Shown here one piece after another: positions 1 to 5,818 of a DNA stretch of 16,206 nt. The notes under the pieces were generated by a model. The model worked only from the letters and a program-made list of their open reading frames with translations, was not told the DNA's origin and searched no databases. A program made the translations under genes and the position numbers. Origin of the DNA: Balneolaceae bacterium (GTDB lineage Bacteria > Bacteroidota > Rhodothermia > Balneolales > Balneolaceae); the NCBI GenBank assembly GCA_007129085.1, contig SKWF01000110.1, positions 1 to 16,206 of the forward strand, read 5' to 3'. How positions within the stretch are numbered: the stretch's first letter is position 1; every line of letters begins with the position of its first letter.

Positions 1-1664
1 AAGAGCAGCAAATAACCGGTTATGCCGGGGATGTACAACTTCTGTGGCCGGTCTGGATCTCATCGCAAAACAGCTGGCTCTTCCATCGGTTTGATGAACG
101 TGGATCTCGAAATTTGGTGCTCCTTGAACGCGACACCGGTATCGAAACAGTCATAGATGAGGACGATATCGACAATCGGCGGCCGGTATTGAGCCCGGAT
201 GAAAATCGGATCGCGTACACATCACTGCGGGATGAGGTGCCCAACGTGTTTATCTATGATTTTGAAGCGGAGAGTTCACAGCGGTTTACAAACCTGTTCA
301 CGGGCGGCGAGGTATACGGCTGGATGGCAGAGACGGATACCCTGAAGTCGGAAAAAATCTTGATCAATGCCAGTGAGACTAAGCGAAGGGATCAAATGCG
401 TTGGGTGCCTGCCGATCGGGAAGTTTATCAACCCGATATTACTATTGAAGATTCGTATACAAGCTGGCGGGAGAAGCGTCCTCCGAATGAGATTTCGTCG
501 TTCATCACCCCGGATGAGACGTTGATTACGGAGAGGTACGACTATAATTCGTGGAAAAACCTGACTCATGCGGTGTCGTTAGCGCTGCCATACTACGCCA
601 ATTCTGACAATTGGGGCGTTTTTGCAACCACCAACTGGGTGGAGCCGCTTGGTAAGCACACCATTTTTGGGCTGGGTTGGCTGTCGGCCGTAAACACGTC
701 GGAAAAATCGTTTGGAGCCATTAGCTATTTGAATAATCAACTCTATCCGTCGTTGCTCTTTTCGTTCTATCGAACCCCCGCAAACGGCCGATTTTATGGC
801 GATCGCTTTTTGATTGAGGAGCAGACCGGCGGGGAGGTGACCGCCATTTGGCCAATCGATGCGCTCGAAGCCCCCTATCAACGGGGTGGGATAGACGTAC
901 GGCTGCGTCATGTGTTGGTTGATCCGATTGATCGCACCCGGTTTGATGACGCCCCGCAACGACCGTTGCCCGAAAAAGGCCGCCAGACCGATTTGCGAAT
1001 TGGCTGGCAGGTGAAAAAGCAGCGCCCCTGGCGGAATAATGCCATTCATCCGCTGGATGGATTTGGTTTGAGGATGTCCGTAACCGGCGCCGAAGAGATT
1101 TTGGGATCGGATGTGCGTTTTATCACCTCAGAGATTAATGCCTATAGCGTTCTTCCGGCCCTGGGACAACATCGAATTTTTGCCCACGCTCGTGCACAGG
1201 CGCAGTGGGGAGAGCCGCTGCCGCAGGATTATATCGGTTTTTCGCGGTATGACAATATCAGCCTGGATCTGCCGGGAGATGTCCCGTTTCAGTTTCTCAA
1301 CAATGCCGAACGGGTGCGCGGCTATCGCGATTTTATTGCGGGTGATCGAGTGGCTTTTGGTAGCCTGGAGTATCGAATGCCGTTTTTGCCGTCGCTCCAA
1401 ACCACTCTGCTCGGGTTGATTCGGTTTGGTGCCACATCTATCTCTCTGTTTAGTGATGCGGGTGTGGTGGGTAATGCAAGGTTTGATGACGGCACTATCG
1501 GTACCGAAATTCGTTGGGGAGCCGGCGCGGAGATAAAAAATCGTGTGAGCATTGCCGGTGTAGGGCTGACCCACGCGGTGGGAATTGCACAACCTGCTCA
1601 AGAACTTTTCGGGGATGCTAATACTGATCTTTACTACCGGGTACGGGCAGTTGTGCCGTTTTAA
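1..1664 (+). CDS. Beta-propeller (PD40/TolB-like) plus Omp85-like outer-membrane barrel protein, 5' partial
   Basis: The frame is open from position 3 back to the window edge, so the true start lies upstream; the first start codon in view (TTG at 114) is internal. The N-terminal part has WD40-like PD40 strands, for example RRPVLSPDENRIAYTS followed by NVFIYDFE. From about nt 550 the protein becomes a series of alternating aromatic/hydrophobic strands typical of an outer-membrane barrel. The motif VRGY at nt 1314-1325, within ERVRGYRDF, matches the VRG(F/Y) loop-6 signature of the Omp85/BamA/D15 superfamily. The chain ends in RVRAVVPF, a terminal aromatic residue typical of barrels recognised by the BAM machinery. 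The likely place is the outer membrane with a periplasmic propeller. The substrate is unknown, and a role in protein secretion or assembly is only inferred from the barrel type. A D15-like surface antigen of unrelated function is the main alternative. Confidence 0.75.
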   Translation, partial: EQQITGYAGDVQLLWPVWISSQNSWLFHRFDERGSRNLVLLERDTGIETVIDEDDIDNRRPVLSPDENRIAYTSLRDEVPNVFIYDFEAESSQRFTNLFTGGEVYGWMAETDTLKSEKILINASETKRRDQMRWVPADREVYQPDITIEDSYTSWREKRPPNEISSFITPDETLITERYDYNSWKNLTHAVSLALPYYANSDNWGVFATTNWVEPLGKHTIFGLGWLSAVNTSEKSFGAISYLNNQLYPSLLFSFYRTPANGRFYGDRFLIEEQTGGEVTAIWPIDALEAPYQRGGIDVRLRHVLVDPIDRTRFDDAPQRPLPEKGRQTDLRIGWQVKKQRPWRNNAIHPLDGFGLRMSVTGAEEILGSDVRFITSEINAYSVLPALGQHRIFAHARAQAQWGEPLPQDYIGFSRYDNISLDLPGDVPFQFLNNAERVRGYRDFIAGDRVAFGSLEYRMPFLPSLQTTLLGLIRFGATSISLFSDAGVVGNARFDDGTIGTEIRWGAGAEIKNRVSIAGVGLTHAVGIAQPAQELFGDANTDLYYRVRAVVPF

Positions 1665-1706
1665 TTTTTAGGTGGTATAATTCCTCGATACTTTGGGTCG
1701 GAATAA

Positions 1707-1794
1707 AGAAAGATAGCCAAAAATAACCTTTATTCCCCTCTTGAGAGGGGGTGGGGTGTGTTATCATACCAGAAGTATTTTTGGATATCTTTCT
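1707..1794. repeat. 88-bp nested inverted-repeat element in a convergent gap
   Basis: The outer arms 1707-1725 (AGAAAGATAGCCAAAAATA) and 1776-1794 (TATTTTTGGATATCTTTCT) are inverted copies with 18 of 19 bases matching. Between them lies a small GC hairpin, CCCCTC (1735-1740), loop TTGA, GAGGGG (1745-1750), followed by a G/T-rich tract to about 1762. The element sits between two genes that converge (stops at 1664 and 1836). It could act as a bidirectional terminator or be a short dispersed intergenic repeat. I cannot tell the copy number from one window. Confidence 0.6.
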
Positions 1795-1804
1795 TCCCGT
1801 TGAT

Positions 1805-1828
1805 ACTCCGATGGCTCTGCCTCGGAGT
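1805..1828 (-). terminator. Hairpin just after the phosphatase stop codon, possible terminator
   Basis: ACTCCGA (1805-1811) pairs with TCGGAGT (1822-1828). Inside, GGC (1813-1815) pairs with GCC (1819-1821) around a TCT loop, with one bulged T at 1812. It lies 7 bp past the stop of the minus-strand phosphatase gene. Neither strand has a clear T-tract after the stem, so intrinsic termination is uncertain. Confidence 0.35.
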
Positions 1829-1835
1829 AGTTCAT

Positions 1836-2393
1836 TTAAAAGCGGTTTGATTTAACCGCATCAAGGAGAGTATCAAATATCGGGATATCGTGTTTTTTTA
1901 GCCACTGTTTATCCTGTTTCGGCTCATGGCGGGAGCGGATAAAAAATGGCGTGATCCCCAGTTCCACGGCCGGCTGCAGGTCGGTGATTTTATCGCCCGC
2001 CATGTAGGATGATGAAAAATCGACATTGAGCTGCTCGTCGGCTTTCAGGAACATGCCGGTATCAGGTTTTCGATCTTTCGGCGGATGGGTGTGTGGAGCG
2101 GGGTCAAATTTGGGATGATGCGGCGCCATGAGCCAGAGATCGATATTGACCCCCTCTTTTTCGAGTTCGGAATCCACCCAGCGGTGCAGTTTTTCAACTT
2201 GGCCGGCAGTGTAGTGCCCACGTGCAATGCCGGACTGATTAGTGACAATCACGATCTGAAACCCGGCTTCGTGGATCCGGCGAATCGCCTCCACGGCTCC
2301 ATCACACCAGGTCCACTCCTCGCGGGTGTGTACAAAGTTATAATCCACGTTTATGGTGCCGTCGCGATCGAGGAAAAATGTTTTCTTAGCCAT
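1836..2393 (-). CDS. HAD-family phosphatase, GmhB/HisB-N type (heptose-bisphosphate phosphatase-like)
   Basis: The 185-residue protein carries all HAD core motifs: DRDGT at residues 9-13 (nucleophile Asp9, acid/base Asp11), TNQSGIARG at 51-59, RKPDTGM at 108-114 and GDKITDL at 133-139. The layout and length match GmhB (D-glycero-D-manno-heptose-1,7-bisphosphate 7-phosphatase, for LPS inner-core heptose) and the HisB phosphatase domain. The zinc loop of this family, normally C-x-H then C-x-C-R-K-P, is degenerate here: Ala90, Pro105 and Asp107 stand where the Cys are expected, and His92 remains. The ATG at 2393 was chosen over an in-frame GTG at 2447, because it starts right before the first beta-strand (MAKKTFFLDRDGT) and the GTG touches the repeat at 2448. 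No neighbouring LPS or histidine gene helps decide the substrate. Histidinol-phosphatase or another sugar-phosphate phosphatase is possible. Confidence 0.8.
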   Translation of the reverse strand: MAKKTFFLDRDGTINVDYNFVHTREEWTWCDGAVEAIRRIHEAGFQIVIVTNQSGIARGHYTAGQVEKLHRWVDSELEKEGVNIDLWLMAPHHPKFDPAPHTHPPKDRKPDTGMFLKADEQLNVDFSSSYMAGDKITDLQPAVELGITPFFIRSRHEPKQDKQWLKKHDIPIFDTLLDAVKSNRF

Positions 2394-2447
2394 GGAAAGT
2401 TTTGGTTTTAACCTGAGTTCGATTCTTAAATCTGTTAAATATCTCAC

Positions 2448-2597
2448 TAAAATCAGTCCAAAAAGGGCGTTAGTTAAGTTAATTCGTCAACAATTATGTC
2501 ATGTCGGACCCCGATCCGACATCTCCTGCCAATATTTGGGATAGGATCCGCCGGCTGGCGGAAAGTGCGGGATGACGTCCTTTTTGGACTGATTTTA
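2448..2597. repeat. 150-bp element with perfect 19-bp terminal inverted repeats and inner hairpins
   Basis: TAAAATCAGTCCAAAAAGG at 2448-2466 is repeated exactly in inverted orientation at 2579-2597. Allowing two mismatches, the arms extend inward to about 25 bp. Inside are two further hairpins: ATGTCGGA (2501-2508) with TCCGACAT (2515-2522), and TCCGCC (2547-2552) with GGCGGA (2557-2562). The core starts with GTCAT and ends with ATGAC, as in many REP/BIME-like intergenic repeats. No ORF or transposase lies within. It separates the MFS gene from the phosphatase gene on the same strand. A MITE or a REP-type repeat are the two readings I can support. Confidence 0.65.
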
Positions 2598-2649
2598 CCA
2601 TTATTTTAATCGAACCAGGCTTTTGCAGTTTTATCGGCGGCCCGTGAGT

Positions 2650-3822
2650 CTACACATATTTTTGCCGGCCGGCATGCCATCCTGATCCGAATTTAAAAAT
2701 ACTTACCACGAGCAGCAGCCCCAACGGAATTTCCCAATTTCCGGCAATATCAAAAGTAGCTCCAAAAAGTGCCGGTCCCGTAGCGGCAAAGGTATAGCCA
2801 ACCGATTGCGAAACGCCGGACAACTCATTGGCTGATTCCGTATCGCGGCTTCGAAGTACGATGAAAAGCAGGGCTAAACCAAAACTTCCGCCCATACTCA
2901 ACCCAAGCGTGGCCGACCAAAATGCTGCAAGCGTGGTGTTTGGCACCATCAAACCGATAATACTTACAATTTCGAGCGTGATAAGAAGTGCTAACGGCAG
3001 GTGCTGATTTTTCAGTTTGGAAGCCCATGCGGGAATAAAAAATGTACCGAATACACCGGCACCCTGGCAGAGTGAGACCAGCCACCCGGCTTCCACCGCA
3101 CTGATTCCACGATCCTGGAGGATTTCGGGCAGCCATGCGATAATGATGTAGAATGTAAAGGATTGAAGCCCCATAAAAATGGCGACGTGCCAAGCCAGCT
3201 TTGAGCTGCCCAGCTGTTTAAGAGATTCACGCAGAGAGCGTTTTGCCACAACCTGGAAATTATTGCGAAGTTGAGGCAACCAAACCAACAGGGCGGCGAT
3301 TGCTAAAATGGCCCAAATGCCGAGCGATCCACGCCAACCCAGTCCGGCATCCTGACTGAGCGGAACGCTGACACCGGCCGAAAGCGCAGCTCCAATTCCA
3401 AGCATACCGGAGTAGATACCGGTAACCAGTCCTGATTGGCGGGAGAATTTCTTTTTTACGATTCCCGGCAGCAGCACATTACCAAGCGCAATGGCGATAC
3501 CAAGAATAATAGTGCCGGCAAAAAGCGGGAAGGAGCCGGGGATAACCCGCAGTAAAATTCCACCGGTTAAAATTACCAGTGCGAGTGCAAGCGTACCCTC
3601 CGTGCCGAATTTTCGCGTAAACAGCGGGGTCAATACAGAAATAATTCCAAATGCTAAAATTGGGAGTGTTGTAAGCATTCCCAGCATGGTATTTGAAAGG
3701 CCGGTATCCATCCGGATTTCAGAAATGAGAGGGCCAACAGCAGAAATTGAAGGGCGGAGATTGAGCGCAATCATGGCGATTGCGATAATTAAAAAAACTT
3801 TGGTTTTCTTCTCGGGTGACAT
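2650..3822 (-). CDS. MFS transporter, CynX/NimT-like
   Basis: The 390-residue protein is hydrophobic throughout, with about 12 predicted membrane helices. The first helix region reads IALNLRPSISAVGPLISEI and is followed by DTGLS, the NLRP...PL...DxGLS pattern of the CynX/NimT (cyanate / 2-nitroimidazole) branch of the major facilitator superfamily. It would sit in the inner membrane. The true substrate in this branch is rarely known, so only the family is called. The ATG at 3822 is preferred to the in-frame TTG at 3852: the TTG falls inside a TAnnTTTG promoter-like box (3857-3850), and the ATG gives MSPEKKTK just before the first helix. No obvious Shine-Dalgarno sequence precedes it. The next gene on the strand (phosphatase) is more than 250 bp away, so co-transcription is uncertain. 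Confidence 0.85.
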   Translation of the reverse strand: MSPEKKTKVFLIIAIAMIALNLRPSISAVGPLISEIRMDTGLSNTMLGMLTTLPILAFGIISVLTPLFTRKFGTEGTLALALVILTGGILLRVIPGSFPLFAGTIILGIAIALGNVLLPGIVKKKFSRQSGLVTGIYSGMLGIGAALSAGVSVPLSQDAGLGWRGSLGIWAILAIAALLVWLPQLRNNFQVVAKRSLRESLKQLGSSKLAWHVAIFMGLQSFTFYIIIAWLPEILQDRGISAVEAGWLVSLCQGAGVFGTFFIPAWASKLKNQHLPLALLITLEIVSIIGLMVPNTTLAAFWSATLGLSMGGSFGLALLFIVLRSRDTESANELSGVSQSVGYTFAATGPALFGATFDIAGNWEIPLGLLLVVSIFKFGSGWHAGRQKYV

Positions 3823-3849
3823 GTGAAAGTTTAGAATCAAAAATAACCT

Positions 3850-3857
3850 CAAAGATA
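3850..3857 (-). promoter_or_regulatory. Bacteroidota-type -7 box (TATCTTTG) for the MFS gene
   Basis: On the minus strand the sequence TATCTTTG exactly fits the TAnnTTTG -7 consensus of the Bacteroidota primary sigma factor. It would place transcription start about 20 nt before the ATG at 3822. A TTG occurs upstream, but only about 14 nt away, shorter than the usual 17-23. The box is therefore supported but the -33 element is not. Confidence 0.4.
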
Positions 3858-3995
3858 CGAATCCTTTCTTCCAAATACGGCATAGAAATTAAATGAATGG
3901 AGTTGGAGGAATTGAGATATCCGGGAATAGATAGAGTAAAAAATCGGGTTGTAGAGGGCGCTCTGAATTTCTTTAGGGCTTATTTCCAATCTACG

Positions 3996-4026
3996 TTGTA
4001 AACCACAGATGCTATTCCTAATTTTA
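3996..4026 (+). promoter_or_regulatory. Candidate pyrR-pyrB promoter
   Basis: TTG at 3996-3998, then 20 nt, then TAATTTTA at 4019-4026, matches the TTG-N17-23-TAnnTTTG pattern with one mismatch in the last base. It predicts a leader of only about 20 nt before the pyrR start at 4055. That leaves no room for a Bacillus-type PyrR-controlled attenuator. Confidence 0.35.
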
Positions 4027-4044
4027 GGCGCAAATTTCAGAAAA

Positions 4045-4057
4045 AAGGATCGCTTTG
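4045..4057 (+). promoter_or_regulatory. Ribosome binding site deciding a TTG start for pyrR
   Basis: AAGGA at 4045-4049 lies 5 nt before TTG 4055-4057. The alternative ATG at 4073 has no purine-rich site at a suitable distance. Confidence 0.55.
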
Positions 4058-4606
4058 AATCAATCAAAAATCATGACGGAAGAGGATCTGAATCGCACCT
4101 ATATGCGATTCGCCCATCAATTCCTTGAACCGTTTGATGACCCCACTCAACCCGCAATTATAGGAATGCAGACTAGGGGAGTTCATATGGGGCGGCGAAT
4201 TCTCGAAATTATTGAAGATAAATTTGGTGCCAAGCCCGATTTTGGAGTGCTCGATGTTACATTCTACCGCGATGATTTTCGAACAAAGCTAAAAATGCCT
4301 GAAGTACAGATAACGGAAATTCCTTTCGACCTTTATAACCGTGATGTGATTCTGGTGGATGATGTTCTGTACACCGGCCGCACAGTTCGGTCGGCAATGG
4401 ATGCGCTGATGGCATACGGCCGTCCACGAAGCATAAAATTTTGCTGTATGGTTGATCGCGGCCATCGCGAACTGCCGGTTGCCGCAGATTATGTGGGAAT
4501 GACGGTTCCAACTTATGAAAGAGAGGAAGTACGTGTGAAAGTAAAAGATCTGGATGGCGAAGATGCCGTTTATGTGGTAGAAACCCCGGAGGATGACAAT
4601 GAGTAA
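4055..4606 (+). CDS. pyrR: PyrR, bifunctional pyrimidine operon regulator / uracil phosphoribosyltransferase
   Basis: The 183-residue protein is the usual PyrR length. The type I phosphoribosyltransferase PRPP loop is VILVDDVLYTGRT at residues 98-110. TRG at 40-42 and DRGHRELP at 134-141 are also strongly PyrR-like. The TTG start at 4055 has a good AAGGA site and gives MNQSKI, close to the MNQ start of Bacillus PyrR. In Bacillus, PyrR binds pyr mRNA in response to UMP and has uracil phosphoribosyltransferase activity. Here pyrB follows with an 8-bp overlap, so the two are almost certainly co-transcribed and coupled. I see no anti-antiterminator/terminator pair upstream, so how or whether it regulates this operon is open; it may act mainly as an enzyme or on leaders elsewhere. 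Confidence 0.95.
   Translation: MNQSKIMTEEDLNRTYMRFAHQFLEPFDDPTQPAIIGMQTRGVHMGRRILEIIEDKFGAKPDFGVLDVTFYRDDFRTKLKMPEVQITEIPFDLYNRDVILVDDVLYTGRTVRSAMDALMAYGRPRSIKFCCMVDRGHRELPVAADYVGMTVPTYEREEVRVKVKDLDGEDAVYVVETPEDDNE
4588..4601 (+). promoter_or_regulatory. Ribosome binding site deciding the pyrB start
   Basis: GGAGG at 4588-4592 directly touches the in-frame ATG at 4593 but is 6 nt before the ATG at 4599. The second ATG is therefore the likely start. Confidence 0.6.
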
Positions 4607-5552
4607 ACCGGATCTTGAAAATTATTCGTTTAATCAAAAACATCTGCTGGGTCTAAAGGACTACTCTGCAGAGGATATTCTATATGTTTTGGAGCAGGCG
4701 AAAACATTTCGCGAAGTTCTGGATCGGCCCGTGCCGAAAATCCCCACACTGCGCGATAAAACGATTGTAAATCTTTTTTACGAAAACAGCACACGGACAC
4801 GGCTTTCGTTCGAGTTGGCTCAAAAACGGATGGGGGCCGATGTGGTCAATTTCTCATCCGGCACATCCAGCACCAAAAAAGGGGAGTCGCTGAAAGATAC
4901 CATCCGCAACATCAGCTCCATGAAAATTGATATGGTGGTATCGCGACATGAAAGCCCGGGAGTACCGCACTTTTTAACTCGCTGTGTGGATGCGTCTATT
5001 ATCAATGCCGGTGATGGAGCCCATGAACACCCGACCCAGGCGCTACTTGATATGTTTACGATGCAGCAAACCTACCCTGACTTGACCGGCAAAAAGATTG
5101 CCATTATCGGCGATATTTCCCACAGCAGGGTGGTTCGGTCTAATATTCTCGGGTTGATAAAGGTGGGAGCTGAAGTAACGGTTTGCGGCCCGAAATCGCT
5201 AATGCCAAAATTTGTGGAGACACTGGGAGCCAATGTCTCTTACAGCCTGGATGAGACACTTGCCTGGTGCGATATCGCGATGGCTCTTCGAATCCAGATG
5301 GAGAGAATCGGCGGCGGAACTGATCTTTTCCCAAGCGTTCGGGAGTATCATGAGACGTTTGGAATTAAAATGAGCCACCTCGAAAAATATCCCGATTTTA
5401 CCATTATGCACCCCGGGCCGATTAATCGCGGAGTGGAGATGGAGAGTGATGTGGCCGACAGCGATCGCGCCGTAATTTTAAACCAGGTGACCAACGGTGT
5501 GGCTGTTCGAATGGCCGTTCTATACCTGTTGAGTGGCGGCACCCGGATTTAA
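4599..5552 (+). CDS. pyrB: Aspartate carbamoyltransferase catalytic subunit
   Basis: PyrB joins carbamoyl phosphate and aspartate to make N-carbamoyl-aspartate, the first committed step of de novo pyrimidine synthesis in the cytoplasm. The 317-residue protein has the carbamoyl-phosphate-binding STRTR motif at 64-68, HPTQ at 144-147 and HPGPINRG at 271-278, all in the order expected for PyrB. HPGPINRG separates it from ornithine carbamoyltransferase, which lacks it. It overlaps the end of pyrR by 8 bp and has a strong GGAGG site inside pyrR, indicating translational coupling. No pyrI regulatory-subunit gene or pyrC follows: the next gene is on the opposite strand. The gene thus closes a two-gene operon, unless other pyr genes sit elsewhere. 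Confidence 0.96.
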   Translation: MSKPDLENYSFNQKHLLGLKDYSAEDILYVLEQAKTFREVLDRPVPKIPTLRDKTIVNLFYENSTRTRLSFELAQKRMGADVVNFSSGTSSTKKGESLKDTIRNISSMKIDMVVSRHESPGVPHFLTRCVDASIINAGDGAHEHPTQALLDMFTMQQTYPDLTGKKIAIIGDISHSRVVRSNILGLIKVGAEVTVCGPKSLMPKFVETLGANVSYSLDETLAWCDIAMALRIQMERIGGGTDLFPSVREYHETFGIKMSHLEKYPDFTIMHPGPINRGVEMESDVADSDRAVILNQVTNGVAVRMAVLYLLSGGTRI

Positions 5553-5603
5553 TAATTTCCCCCTTATCAAAGGGTTCCTCTTTTATCCCGCGTCAGCGAG
5601 ATT

Positions 5604-5650
5604 TAGGGGGATGTTCGTGACATCTGTAAATAGTGCAGTGAACACCCCTA
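5604..5650. repeat. Imperfect inverted repeat in the pyrB/symporter convergent gap
   Basis: TAGGGGGATGTTC at 5604-5616 pairs with GAACACCCCTA at 5640-5650 through 11 base pairs and a 2-nt bulge. The gap (5553-5818) separates two convergent genes and also holds a CCCC/GGGG mini-hairpin (5688-5701). A 73-codon ORF overlapping this gap does not resemble a protein. The hairpins may help terminate both operons. Confidence 0.45.
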
Positions 5651-5745
5651 TGTATTTCATTACGTGGGAATCGCCTTCGGCTCGGAGCCCCTTGTTAGGG
5701 GAGACTATCCTCCATTGCCCACCGCCGGCCGGACACTCCTTAAAG

Positions 5746-5776
5746 AATTTATAATTGATAAAAATTATGAATTTTT
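5746..5776. terminator. AT-rich hairpin, possible bidirectional terminator
   Basis: AATTTATAATT (5746-5756) and AATTATGAATT (5763-5773) form an 11-bp stem with one G-U wobble and a 6-nt loop. On the plus strand, the run of T continues to 5776. It lies between the stops of pyrB (5552) and the symporter (5819). The stem is A/T only and therefore weak. Confidence 0.3.
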
Positions 5777-5782
5777 AGTTGG

Positions 5783-5817
5783 TACCTATTACCTGCTACT
5801 CAATACCTAATACTCGA
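5783..5817. repeat. Degenerate heptamer tandem repeat, five units
   Basis: Five consecutive 7-bp units follow the pattern TACYYNN: TACCTAT, TACCTGC, TACTCAA, TACCTAA, TACTCGA. The array ends one base before the minus-strand stop codon of the symporter gene. Confidence 0.6.
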
Positions 5818-5818
5818 A

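Noticed and set aside
1128..1601. 157-codon minus-strand ORF inside the barrel gene
   Set aside because: It is a frame shadow of a clear outer-membrane protein; no start context or domain supports it.
2394..2447. N-terminal extension of the phosphatase from a GTG at 2447
   Set aside because: The extra 18 residues precede the first HAD strand, match nothing in the family and begin at the edge of the inverted-repeat element.
3823..4054. PyrR-type transcription attenuator
   Set aside because: No terminator with T-tract and no competing hairpin is visible before pyrR.
3849..4067. 72-codon minus-strand ORF between the MFS gene and pyrR
   Set aside because: It covers both promoter regions of a divergent gap, has no ribosome site and no recognisable sequence.
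5533..5754. 73-codon plus-strand ORF after pyrB
   Set aside because: It starts inside the pyrB end and runs through hairpin-rich repeat DNA; the composition is not protein-like and it has no recognisable domain.
5553..5818. CRISPR-like array in the repeat-rich gap
   Set aside because: The repeated units are 7 bp with no spacers, and the other repeats are single inverted pairs.
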